From an uncultured Actinomycetes bacterium (GTDB lineage Bacteria; Actinomycetota; Actinomycetes; S36-B12): a DNA stretch of 38,561 nucleotides. Of the stretch, positions 8,729 through 17,064 are shown one piece after another (within the stretch, counting starts at the first letter, position 1; each line of letters opens with the position of its first letter). The position numbers and the translations under genes are program-made. Below the pieces are notes generated by a model, which saw only the letters and a program-made list of their open reading frames with translations, was not told where the DNA came from and did not search any database. The DNA lies in the NCBI GenBank assembly GCA_903918595.1, contig CAIXFB010000301.1, positions 1 through 38,561 of the forward strand. The letters run 5' to 3'.

Positions 8729-8934
8729 AAATATTTCTTCATGCGCTTGTTGTATCTGCGAAAGTGATCGATTCTTTCAACGAACTTCCTATACAAAGCG
8801 TTGTGGGCCGGCATGAGCACAATCAAATTCCCCCCTAGGTCGAGTGATTCCGCGGGGGAATGCAAGTGCCATCGGTTGTTCTTCACGCACCGCAAATTGC
8901 CAAGACAACGAACTACTTCGAAAAAAATGGATAA
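8729..8934 (-). pseudogene. Stump of a class I SAM-dependent methyltransferase, cut by the IS3 element
   Basis: A minus-strand frame runs from after the TAA at 8935-8937 into the IS terminus at 8728. It contains LDLGGNLIVLMPAHNALY followed by ERIDHFRRYNKRM. This matches the post-motif-II region of class I methyltransferases of the type LkPGG-x-lvvlvPAh-x-xLygsfD...gHfRRY. Preceding residues (FFEVVRCLGNLRCVKNNRW) look like a degraded version of the usual D-x-V-x-x-x-NVLEH-x-x-DD motif. The SAM-binding glycine loop upstream and the C-terminal half are missing. No start codon with a ribosome site is seen. It is a remnant. Confidence 0.65.
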
Positions 8935-8958
8935 TTAACTTAAGTAGTGATAACAAGG

Positions 8959-9867
8959 TCAGGCGCGACCAAGAGTGATCCAGTTTGGGGGTAATAAATC
9001 TCGTTCGTTGAAGTTTGGGTCATCCAGCCAAGGTCTAGGGCAGATCACCATTCTGTCCTCATTATCTCCGATCCACGCAGACCACCAGCTAAAACTGCTA
9101 TTTGCAGTGATGAGGTTATGTGCGGAGCTCATCAGAAGCAGTGACTCCAACGGGGAACTTTCGGAAGGAGGCTCAATAAATTGGATTAAACTTGGGGTTA
9201 ATTGCAAAGCAGCCATACTTTTGGCAGCTTCGATGTCATCCGAAAAAACTAACAGAGGGCCGGAGTTTACATTCAGACGTAGCAGCCGGAGTGCGCGTGA
9301 GTAATAGTCATCCTGCGCTAGCCCCATATTTGATAGCCCAACGTAATTACCTCGTCGAACATGAATTGCAGACCAAACAGGGAGAGCATTCAGAGCGTCA
9401 AAGGTTTCAAGAAACCAGTGTGATGGATTTACTGGATTACGAACTTCTTCTCGTATAGCGGCAGCATGACGATCAAAGTACAGGTGTGATTGAAAGTAGC
9501 CGCGTATTGTTGTTCCGTCCGGAATCTTATTTATTCGAGTATCGAATACAGTGGATTCCTCTATCGCATAATTTTGGGACCCGAATCTTGGCTTCATACC
9601 TATTCGCCTGAAGCCACGCCGACTCCAGTCGGATCCCCGCCGAATCAATTCCTTCGGAAACCGGGCTGACTCTGAGATTGACAACTGACTGTGAAAAGTC
9701 TGGAGCTCAAAATTATGCCATTCGTAATTTCTAAAGTTTCGCAGATCAACCTGTAGATCAGTATTGAGATCAATTGCTCTAGCGCGGCCTGTGGCATATA
9801 CAAAGAGCTGATTTCCTAAGCCTCCGAGTGGTTCAATATAGATTGTCACTTCCGAATTAACCTCCAT
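8959..9867 (-). CDS. Glycosyltransferase family 11, alpha-1,2-fucosyl(or colitosyl)transferase-like
   Basis: This 302-residue protein has the GT11 fingerprint: EPLGGLGNQLFVYATGRA at the N-terminus (residues about 12-29), the nucleotide-binding IHVRRGNY at 168-175, FSDDIEAAK near 219 and the C-terminal ANSSFSWWSAWIG near 258. GT11 enzymes transfer L-fucose from GDP-fucose in alpha-1,2 linkage; some bacterial members act with the related GDP-colitose. It is divergent from the Fcl-like and ColD-like genes immediately to its right, which would supply the GDP-deoxysugar. ATG 9867 is used; a GGAGG lies within codons 1-3, so a start at GTG 9849 (residue 7) is possible. The protein is cytosolic with no signal peptide or membrane segments. 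Confidence 0.9.
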   Translation of the reverse strand: MEVNSEVTIYIEPLGGLGNQLFVYATGRARAIDLNTDLQVDLRNFRNYEWHNFELQTFHSQLSISESARFPKELIRRGSDWSRRGFRRIGMKPRFGSQNYAIEESTVFDTRINKIPDGTTIRGYFQSHLYFDRHAAAIREEVRNPVNPSHWFLETFDALNALPVWSAIHVRRGNYVGLSNMGLAQDDYYSRALRLLRLNVNSGPLLVFSDDIEAAKSMAALQLTPSLIQFIEPPSESSPLESLLLMSSAHNLITANSSFSWWSAWIGDNEDRMVICPRPWLDDPNFNERDLLPPNWITLGRA

Positions 9868-10016
9868 TCAAACAATTAGGGTTCGTCGGACAAACTTTAT
9901 CGCTTACCTCGAAAGTTAATCAGATTGCGCTCACTGCATGGATCCAATACTGTAGGTTTCTCCAAAAGCAATATCAAAGTCTCTCAGTAGACCTCTAATT
10001 TAGACTCTACCCGATC

Positions 10017-10997
10017 GTGCGAAAAGGCAAAACATTGAAAATTAGAGCCATTCCGAGCCGTTCTGATTACAAGGTTCTTGTAACGGGAGGCTCTGGTTTA
10101 GTGGGTGCTGCAGTTGTCCGATATCTAAGATCTCTCGATATGCAGGTGATCGCTCCTTCTCACCGTGAGTTAAACCTGATGAACGGAGAGGCTACTCGCG
10201 ATTTTTTCGATAATTGCCGACCGCAAATAGTTGTTGCCTGTGCTGCTCGTGTGGGAGGCATCGCCGCCAACATAGCGAACCCAGTTGATTTTTTAGTGGA
10301 AAATTTGGCAATTCAAAATAGTACGTTTCTCGCAGCGGCAGATGCCGAGGTTTCACAATTCGTTTTTATGGCGAGTTCATGTATTTTCCCTCGCAATGCT
10401 CCGCAGCCAATGTCTGAATCGCAGCTCATGACGGGTTTACTCGAACCAACTAATGAGTCTTATGCAATCGCCAAATTAGCTGGCATCCAGCTTGCAAAGG
10501 CACTCAAGCAGGAGGGGAGACTTTCGACTAATGTTTTGGTCCCATGTAATGTATATGGCCCTGAGGACAACTTTAATCTCGAAAAGGCTCATGTAACCTC
10601 TGCTCTGGTGAGGAAGTTCGTTGACGCCGTTGATGAGAGAGACAAATTTGTGTCAGTTTGGGGCACAGGAACTGCTCGGCGTGAACTTATGCACAGCCAT
10701 GACCTAGCTTCGGCAGTGGCTCACGTTTTGAACAACGAGGATGTACCTTTCATTGCGAATGTAGGAACTGGCGTCGACCACTCAATCAAACAGTTGGCTG
10801 AATTAGTGGCTGAGCTATCAGGGTTTGACGGTGAAATAGTTTTTGACGACAGATTTCCTGATGGCATGCCTCAGAAAGTGCTGGATACGTCTGTTCTTGC
10901 CAACAGTGGGTGGCGAGCACAAGTGGGACTTAAAACCGGTGTTGCTGAACTAATTAAGACATACCGATCACTCATCACTGCCCAATTAAACAACTAG
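10017..10997 (+). CDS. GDP-L-fucose synthase / GDP-L-colitose synthase-like epimerase-reductase
   Basis: This 326-residue extended SDR shows the nucleotide-binding VLVTGGSGLVGAAVVRYL (about residues 20-37) and the Fcl/ColC catalytic set: Ser121-Cys122 in MASSCIFPRNAPQPMSES, Tyr149 and Lys153 in EPTNESYAIAKLAG, and His192 in EKAHVTSAL. GDP-fucose synthase epimerises C3/C5 and reduces C4 of GDP-4-keto-6-deoxymannose; ColC does C5 epimerisation and C4 reduction of the 3-deoxy product of ColD. The ColD-like gene follows 9 bases downstream, which favours a ColC-type role but does not prove it. The GTG start at 10017 has no good ribosome site; a TAGACT hexamer (10001-10006) ends 10 bases upstream. 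Codons are AT-richer than in genes at 3-6 kb. Confidence 0.88.
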   Translation: MRKGKTLKIRAIPSRSDYKVLVTGGSGLVGAAVVRYLRSLDMQVIAPSHRELNLMNGEATRDFFDNCRPQIVVACAARVGGIAANIANPVDFLVENLAIQNSTFLAAADAEVSQFVFMASSCIFPRNAPQPMSESQLMTGLLEPTNESYAIAKLAGIQLAKALKQEGRLSTNVLVPCNVYGPEDNFNLEKAHVTSALVRKFVDAVDERDKFVSVWGTGTARRELMHSHDLASAVAHVLNNEDVPFIANVGTGVDHSIKQLAELVAELSGFDGEIVFDDRFPDGMPQKVLDTSVLANSGWRAQVGLKTGVAELIKTYRSLITAQLNN

Positions 10998-11006
10998 GAG
11001 CCTCTA

Positions 11007-12287
11007 ATGTCAGATCAAGAATTACGCGAACTTCTCCGGGCAAAAATGTTGGAGATACCCACTGCATTTAATGTGGACAATCCCCGGTACTGGTTTCCCC
11101 TAGCCACTGTTTCCTATGGGGTAGATGAAGTGATGCAGGCAGTGGAATCAATGACGAGTTTTCGAACAAGCATGTGGAACAAGACCCGACTTTTCGAGGA
11201 ACAATTCGGCACTCGATATTCCAGCCAAGCAGTCATGGTGAATAGCGGCTCTTCAGCAGACTTTTTGTTAGTTTTGTCGCAAATGGAGAATTCTGGTGGA
11301 AAATTACATCCTGGCGATGAAGTGTGTGTCCCAGCAGTGACTTGGCCCACTCACATATGGTCGGTTTTAATGGCAGGGCTGACTCCTGTCCTCATCGATG
11401 TAGACCCAGCTACCTTGAATATGTCGATGGATGATCTCCAGCGAAAGTTGACCCCGAATACGCGAGCGATCTTCCCAGTCCATTTGATGGGAAACCCAGC
11501 CCCCATGGATCAGATTCTGGAGATTGCCTCGGCTTCAGAAGCCATAATTCTCGAGGACTGTTGCGAAGCTCTGGGAGCAACGTGGCAAGGAAAATCGGTT
11601 GGAACCTTTGGCGCGGGCGGGTCATTCTCATTTTTCTTCAGTCACCATATCACCACCATGGAAGGTGGCATGGTTCTAACGCCTCATGAGGAAATTGCAG
11701 AGCGCATTCGTCTCTTGCGAGCACATGGATGGTCCAGAAATCTAAGGAACCCGGAGGCGGTATTGGGAGAGACCAATGGTGAGTTTTCAGGGCTTGATTC
11801 CCGATATACGTTTATCGAGTGGGGATTGAACGTTCGACCAACTGAATTGCAGGCGGGCTTCGGTATTGAGCAATTGAGGCGACTTGACGGATTTGAGTAC
11901 TGCCGAAAGCGCAATTTTGACTTGTTTGTCAGGCTTCTCGAAGAAACCGGCATGGCTACCTTCTTTACACTGCCAACAGTTGATCGGAGAGCTACTCCCA
12001 GTTGGTTTGCGCTGCCCTTGTTGCTTTCAGACTTGTTGCCGTACTCTCGAGATTCATTAACTGAGTTTCTCGATGACAATGGAATCGAGACACGCCCAAT
12101 CGTTGCGGGAAATCTAGCTCGACATCCGGTGCGAGCTAGATTCCCCTCCGTGTTTTCGGGAGTATTCCCGGGTGCCGATATTGTACACAATCGCGGTTTC
12201 TATGTTGGTCTCTATCCTGAACCAATGGATGAGCTTCTTGAAAGGTTTGTTGGGCTGTTGCTTGAATTTCATAAGCGTAATGTTTGA
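11007..12287 (+). CDS. ColD-like GDP-4-keto-6-deoxymannose 3-dehydratase (DegT/DnrJ-fold PLP enzyme with His in place of Lys)
   Basis: This 426-residue DegT/DnrJ/EryC1 fold protein contains MVNSGSSADFLL (about 77-88), PAVTWPTHIWSVLMAGLTPV, the PLP-ring Asp in ILEDCCEALGA (Asp184) and FFFSHHITTMEGGM around 209-222. In sugar aminotransferases the first His of this pair is the Schiff-base Lys. His at this position is characteristic of the 3-dehydratases ColD and RfbH, which keep PMP unbound and remove the C3 hydroxyl. Further ColD-like blocks are RAHGWSRNL, NVRPTELQAGFGIEQLRRL, PSWFALP and GIETRPIVAGN. The Cys-rich iron-sulphur segment of RfbH (a CDP-sugar enzyme) is absent, so ColD is the closer match. 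ATG 11007 has a good AGGAG 7 bases upstream and probably shares a transcript with the Fcl-like gene. Confidence 0.85.
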   Translation: MSDQELRELLRAKMLEIPTAFNVDNPRYWFPLATVSYGVDEVMQAVESMTSFRTSMWNKTRLFEEQFGTRYSSQAVMVNSGSSADFLLVLSQMENSGGKLHPGDEVCVPAVTWPTHIWSVLMAGLTPVLIDVDPATLNMSMDDLQRKLTPNTRAIFPVHLMGNPAPMDQILEIASASEAIILEDCCEALGATWQGKSVGTFGAGGSFSFFFSHHITTMEGGMVLTPHEEIAERIRLLRAHGWSRNLRNPEAVLGETNGEFSGLDSRYTFIEWGLNVRPTELQAGFGIEQLRRLDGFEYCRKRNFDLFVRLLEETGMATFFTLPTVDRRATPSWFALPLLLSDLLPYSRDSLTEFLDDNGIETRPIVAGNLARHPVRARFPSVFSGVFPGADIVHNRGFYVGLYPEPMDELLERFVGLLLEFHKRNV

Positions 12288-13240
12288 ATGTTTTGGTCCC
12301 TATCGACGCCTTGTTAAGCAAATGAGGTTTTGACTACTTCTGGTGGGAATAGGTTAGAAAACACACATGCTCTGGCAGCATGGCCTTTTCAAACGAAAAC
12401 TGCTCAGCCACTTTTGCGGAACCGAATCTCTATGGGCATTTGCTGAGCAATCGCGGTGAAGTTCTGTCCGAAACGTCACACAGCTAGAGTGTTGTTTGTT
12501 AGCGTTCGGCTGTGCGGATGTCGCGGAAACATAAACGAATTGGGCTGATTCGGCAGGATGTAGGGATTCTCTCGCAGTGACTGCTCTTCCAGACGGTCTA
12601 CGCTTTCCTCTTTGACGTTTTCCACGGGTCAATTCAAGTCACTTGGTATGGCATCAGGTCATTTGAATACCTATAAATTTTTTTGTCTTTCATCGGAAGA
12701 AGTGAATTACGAAGATTGCTATCGAGCAATTTTCTGAAGTGACTCTGTGTTGATGGGGATGGGGCTCCTTAGCTTGCAATTGGCCTGTAGCGGAATTTTC
12801 TGTCTTGGCCACGTGACAACCCCAAGATTGAAAAGAGTAACTACGTTACTGACTCTGGTAAGCGTCATTGAAATTGTTTGGCGTGAATAGCTTTCAAGGT
12901 CACCGACGTCCTACAAACGTTATCACTGAAGTCCCGACTTTGGGTCTGATATCAAGTGAATGAAATCGGGGTTAGGTGAGGACGTATCGTTACGGTGGTC
13001 GTAAACAAGTTGTTTTTTTGAAACCAGCGGTCACTTCAAAGGCCCGGGATAACAACTACGTTTCGCGCGGAGAGGCGTCGCCCTTATTGATTATCTATCC
13101 GCATAATAATCACACAAGCAGTCTCATTTTCTGAGTTTACTTTGAATTATTCAATCACTGGAGGAATTGAGTTCACTGGACAATGAGGCGGCTAATTAAT
13201 GGAGGACAGATTTCTCAAGTAATACATGCCTCAGATGAGA
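12288..13240. other. Long intergenic stretch without recognisable gene
   Basis: About 950 bases separate the convergent ColD-like gene and the GT4 gene. Six-frame reading shows only short frames; the longest (12354-12632, minus) has a composition unlike a protein and no family resemblance. I see no tRNA, riboswitch, IS terminus or hairpin followed by a T-run that I can support. The density of stops in all frames and the AT-rich patches suggest a decayed gene or old junction, but no parent could be identified. Confidence 0.5.
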
Positions 13241-14431
13241 TCAGTTCAGACTAGTCAAGTGCGCCTCAAGTAGCGCGTCGTTCCATGAGGTTGCGCTGAA
13301 CCTTTCCTGATATAACTCGCGCGCGGCTTCTGCCTGCTTTTGCCATAGTTTGTCATTGCGGAGGAGTTCAATAGTTGCTGCTGCTGCTGCATTAACGTCC
13401 CCGACCGGCACGACAAAGCCATTTACACCGTCCAGCACCACCTCAGGAAGCCCTCCGGCATCTGTCACTACCGCAGGGAGGCCATACCGCAGGGCATCGA
13501 CAACTGACAGTCCAAGAGACTCCTTTGAACTCATTTGTAAATAGACACGAGACAGTTCGTAGTAATTGCTTAATTCATCTGACCATCCAGGAAATGTTAT
13601 TGAACTCTCTCCGGTCCTCCGAGCCATAGCTTCCGCAGCTGATCGTTGGGATCCTTCCCCCAGCCATGTAAACGCAAATGATTCCAGACTGGATTGTGAA
13701 CGAAACACTTCGTTTGCTACCGCAATCCAGTCGAAGGGATTTTTGTAGTTCTCAATCAGTGCTGCGGTCATTACAAGTGACTTTCTGTTTTCGAGTGGAA
13801 CCGGAGATAATTCCGGACCGCAGGTGCTCCGGATTGTTTGAATATTTAATCGATTTCTGCTTGCATCCCAATTTGATCTAAATTGATTTCCGCTATAGTC
13901 AGACACGGCTAAGATCTTCAGACTTTCAGGAACCCGCGGAGTGAGCACCATTCGACCTAAGGTTCTTTGTCGAATGCCATGTGGGTATCCATGTGCAATC
14001 ATGATGGCGTTCGGCATACCCGAGACCGCGCTGAGAAATATTCCTGAAGTGCCCACGGATAGTGTGACAGCGTCTAAACCGTACTGAGCTCTTAAAGTGG
14101 AGAACATGCTCACTTCGGTGTTGTAGAGATTTCTTGACCAGATCGCGGGTCGCAAATCGTCGCGTTCACATCTCAAGGGAGCAATGACATCGGAATATCG
14201 AATCAATTGGAATCCTAGCGACTCGACAAACAATGTCATGTCAGGATCTTTTCGTGCGAATGATGTTACTGCCACGACATCAGCTCCGTTGTTGCTATAA
14301 AAACGAAGTAAATCTTTAAAGTAAGCACGTGTGCCACCAAACTCGACGTATTCTGCTGCAAGTAGGTAGCGTTTGCCGCTTAAAGCTCTATTTGAACTCA
14401 TCCGATGTCCCATCGCTGACTGAACAAGCAT
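13241..14431 (-). CDS. Glycosyltransferase family 4 (GT-B retaining)
   Basis: This 396-residue GT-B protein has an N-terminal acceptor domain beginning near YLLAAEYVEFGGTRAYFKDL and a C-terminal donor domain. The donor side shows AALIENYKNPFDWIAVA, FPGWSDELSNYYELSRVYLQ and the GT4 signature SSKESLGLSVVDALRYGLPA followed by TDAGGLPEVV, in which the E-x-x-x-x-x-x-x-E-like element binds the nucleotide. It probably adds one sugar to the lipid-linked repeat unit at the cytosolic membrane face. ATG 14431 has GAGGAA 9 bases upstream; ATG at residue 11 is an alternative. Donor and acceptor cannot be deduced. Confidence 0.88.
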   Translation of the reverse strand: MLVQSAMGHRMSSNRALSGKRYLLAAEYVEFGGTRAYFKDLLRFYSNNGADVVAVTSFARKDPDMTLFVESLGFQLIRYSDVIAPLRCERDDLRPAIWSRNLYNTEVSMFSTLRAQYGLDAVTLSVGTSGIFLSAVSGMPNAIMIAHGYPHGIRQRTLGRMVLTPRVPESLKILAVSDYSGNQFRSNWDASRNRLNIQTIRSTCGPELSPVPLENRKSLVMTAALIENYKNPFDWIAVANEVFRSQSSLESFAFTWLGEGSQRSAAEAMARRTGESSITFPGWSDELSNYYELSRVYLQMSSKESLGLSVVDALRYGLPAVVTDAGGLPEVVLDGVNGFVVPVGDVNAAAAATIELLRNDKLWQKQAEAARELYQERFSATSWNDALLEAHLTSLN

Positions 14432-14883
14432 GAGGAATGTTCCTCAATATTCTGCCAGATTGCAAATCTGATTCCAAACTCGCAATTATCTGACTATGAG
14501 TAGTTTCTTAAGTGTTGTCGGGTGTGTTGATTGTTGACTGATGCGAACCAGCAAAAATTATGTTTTTTTATCATTACTCCATATATAGTGCAGGTGTTAC
14601 GAAGACTTTTGCTGAGTTCATTTGTTCTCTATACGAACACGATTGTTCAAAGATCACCAAGGGAAAAGGCAATTTGGTCAGAGTCTTGCCGTTGCATATC
14701 TCGAAACATTGGCAATCCCGAAGCCGTCTCTGCGATACGTGAAGTGTTCGGGAAAACCTCTATGTAATATGCCGAGAAATCCATAATTGAATGCAACCAC
14801 TTTAGACGCCAAGTTCTTCAAGTAGTTGTATCACATAAGCAGTTGTTGACTTTATGGTAATGGTCTGAACTGAAATTCTAAAA
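14432..14883. other. Intergenic region with possible degraded coding remnant
   Basis: About 450 AT-rich bases lie between two minus-strand genes. Two overlapping plus-strand frames (14531-14767 and 14560-14742) read partly protein-like, for example FFYHYSIYSAGVTKTFAEF in one and IGNPEAVSAIREVFGKTSM in the other, which could be pieces of one frameshifted old gene. I do not recognise a family and neither frame has a ribosome site. No RNA gene or IS terminus is apparent. Confidence 0.35.
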
Positions 14884-16716
14884 TCATAAGCCTAGTATGG
14901 TGGCTTGGTGATCAAAATTCGGCTCAGACTTTCTCACTGAATCAAAACTTCCAATCGATCTGATCACTCCACCTTCTATGTAAGCGACTTGGCTGCAATT
15001 GCGAATGGTGGCGAGGCGGTGTGCAACTACAACGAGTGTAACTTCGCCTTCCAGTTCTTGTATGGCCTCTGAAACAGCTTGCTCAGTTGTAGAATCCAAG
15101 GCGCTTGTAGCCTCATCCATCACGAGCAATTTAGGACGAGAATACAACGCTCTTGCTAGTCCTAGACGCTGCCTCTGACCCCCACTAAGTTTAACTCCAT
15201 GTTCACCCACCACGGTATCCAGCCCATCCCGTTGCTCCCGCAGAAATGCCGCAAGATGAGCGCGCTCTAGCGCCTCCCAGATTTGTTCATCATCAAGTGC
15301 ATCCGTTGGAAGCGCTAATCCCACATTTTGGCGGATGGTGCCTTCTAAAACTGACGTCTCTTGGGGAACATATGCGACTGCACCTGGCCAAGTAGCAGCC
15401 ACTTGACCAGGGGAGATTCCGCCAATTGTTACGGAACCCTCGTCAGGGACGAGAACGCCAAGAATTACGTCGGCAAGGGTCGACTTGCCCGCGCCCGTCG
15501 GTCCCACAAGAGCCAATGATTCTCCAGTTTTTGCGGTTAAGGAAATATTGAAAAGAGCGGGTGAATCTGCTCCTGGGTACGACATCACGATGTTCTTTAG
15601 CTCAATCGAAGGTTCGAAGTCAGGGTGCCCGAAACGGATGCCCTCCATTATTTGGAATCTGCTCTGGGAGGCAGTAGTTGGGTCATATTCGCCAATCCAA
15701 GGTTGCTCATTGAGTTCAAATGTTGGTGCAGCAACACCAGCCGCATTTCTAATATTCAAGGATGCCTGCTGGAGTCTGAGCAAGGCAGGCATTGTTCGAG
15801 ATGCTGCCGCAAGAAAGATTGCCATAACAGTCACAGCAACGGAGACATCTCTGGTGAGCGCTTGAGAGAAAGCAAGTGCACCGGCGCCAATCACCAAAGA
15901 AATCTCGAATATGTATTTTGAGATCTGACTCATAATTTGCATTTCCGCTTGAACTTGCGCTGCTCGCCATCGCAGATCTTGAAATTGGGTTACAGTTATT
16001 CCTCGACGACCAGAAACTGAGACCTCTCGATAAGTTCGAATTGCATCCTGAACGGCACGGTAACTTTCAATTTCTGCCTGGGAAGAGACAGTTCCAAGAC
16101 GACGTGCCCTCGCACCCAAAATTCTGCTCAAGATAACGCCTATGAATGCAAAATATACAACGGTGAGAATTGCTACGAATGGATCAATAGCCATTAGACC
16201 TACCGCGACTACGATTAGTACAGCAACTTCGGCAGCCACGACAACTGCTCCCCCAAGGACCCCAAGTGTGGCGGAATTGACTCCAATTGTCAGGGCGTAG
16301 GCCGTCTCTTGACTTGGCTTCCCGAGAACTTCTAGCAGTGGCCTAGATAGAAGCCGAGCCGCCAGTCGGCTGGAAATTATTGCCTGCCTGTTAGCAAGAA
16401 ATCGGTAAGACTTCCTGACGAGAATAAAACTGAGAACCGATTTAGATATAAAAGTAATTCCGGCGACGATTGCTAGAACAATTGTCAATTCCAGCTCGTT
16501 GGTCTCAGATAATCCGAATCGTGACAATATGTCAATCAAAAACGATGGCGCATCACCGGTAACCATTGTGGTTGCAATCGCTGCCACTAAGCCTAGCAAT
16601 AAAATTCCAAGCAGATCCAAGGAAGCCAGCATCATTTGAACTAAAACAAGAAGAAGTAGTATTCGTTTACTTCTTCGATCAAGGAGTGCCAAAGCGCTTC
16701 TAATACTACTAAGCAT
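14884..16716 (-). CDS. ABC exporter, fused permease-ATPase, paralogue of 3927-5849 (PglK-like)
   Basis: This 610-residue half-transporter has a six-segment membrane domain (about residues 15-305) and an ATPase domain with Walker A GPTGAGKST at 405-413, LSGGQRQR at 510-517, Walker B LLVMDE at 530-535 and an H-loop in VVAHRLAT. It is clearly homologous along its length to the exporter at 3927-5849: both share the first helix LDLLGI-x-L-x-GLVAA, the FLAA-x-SR-x-x-P-x-x-LRLQ element (301-316 here) and IRNAA. PglK-type flippases translocate lipid-linked oligosaccharides. The two copies could handle different glycans or act as a heterodimer; the sequence does not decide. ATG 16716 is preceded by AGAGG. 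It is about 30 residues shorter at the N-terminus than its paralogue. Confidence 0.9.
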   Translation of the reverse strand: MLSSIRSALALLDRRSKRILLLLVLVQMMLASLDLLGILLLGLVAAIATTMVTGDAPSFLIDILSRFGLSETNELELTIVLAIVAGITFISKSVLSFILVRKSYRFLANRQAIISSRLAARLLSRPLLEVLGKPSQETAYALTIGVNSATLGVLGGAVVVAAEVAVLIVVAVGLMAIDPFVAILTVVYFAFIGVILSRILGARARRLGTVSSQAEIESYRAVQDAIRTYREVSVSGRRGITVTQFQDLRWRAAQVQAEMQIMSQISKYIFEISLVIGAGALAFSQALTRDVSVAVTVMAIFLAAASRTMPALLRLQQASLNIRNAAGVAAPTFELNEQPWIGEYDPTTASQSRFQIMEGIRFGHPDFEPSIELKNIVMSYPGADSPALFNISLTAKTGESLALVGPTGAGKSTLADVILGVLVPDEGSVTIGGISPGQVAATWPGAVAYVPQETSVLEGTIRQNVGLALPTDALDDEQIWEALERAHLAAFLREQRDGLDTVVGEHGVKLSGGQRQRLGLARALYSRPKLLVMDEATSALDSTTEQAVSEAIQELEGEVTLVVVAHRLATIRNCSQVAYIEGGVIRSIGSFDSVRKSEPNFDHQATILGL

Positions 16717-17064
16717 TCTGCCTCTTTCGGTTGTCAGAAGACTAGAGCTCTAGATGCCTAATCTGAAGTGACACAAAAGCCTCCTTACCTTACCGCTGAA
16801 AGCCGAATGACCTCATTGATGTTAGAGGATGGAGTTCCCGGCAACGCAACTCAGTTCAGAGTTTCCATAAGACCCAAACTATAGATCGAAACAAGTAATG
16901 GGTACAGATTGAAATTGGGAACTAATAGTTTAGTCTTCATGAAGGAGGGCTCCCACCGGAAGTAACCAGGAACTCTACTGACCTCAGCTCGCAAACAAGG
17001 GGTATTCTAAGTATGAAGTGGACAGGTCTGCGCGAATAAGGAAATAATGATCTGGGAGACTTCG
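16717..17064. other. Intergenic region; contains perfect 12-bp palindrome
   Basis: No gene is recognisable in these 348 bases. A perfect palindrome CTAGAGCTCTAG lies at 16742-16753, 26 bases upstream of the ABC exporter start on its coding strand, where an operator could sit. There is no further support for a regulatory role. Confidence 0.35.

Noticed and set aside
7464-8732. Target-site duplication flanking the IS3 element
   Set aside because: AACA on one side and AAAT on the other do not match convincingly.
8692-8895. A 67-residue minus-strand small protein
   Set aside because: Its sequence is the middle of a methyltransferase and its last codons lie inside the IS terminus; it is a chimeric stump.
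12354-12632. A 92-codon minus-strand open frame
   Set aside because: No family resemblance, low-complexity basic composition, no ribosome site.
16742-16753. Palindrome CTAGAGCTCTAG as a defined operator
   Set aside because: A single 12-bp palindrome with no repeated copies or regulator gene nearby is insufficient evidence.
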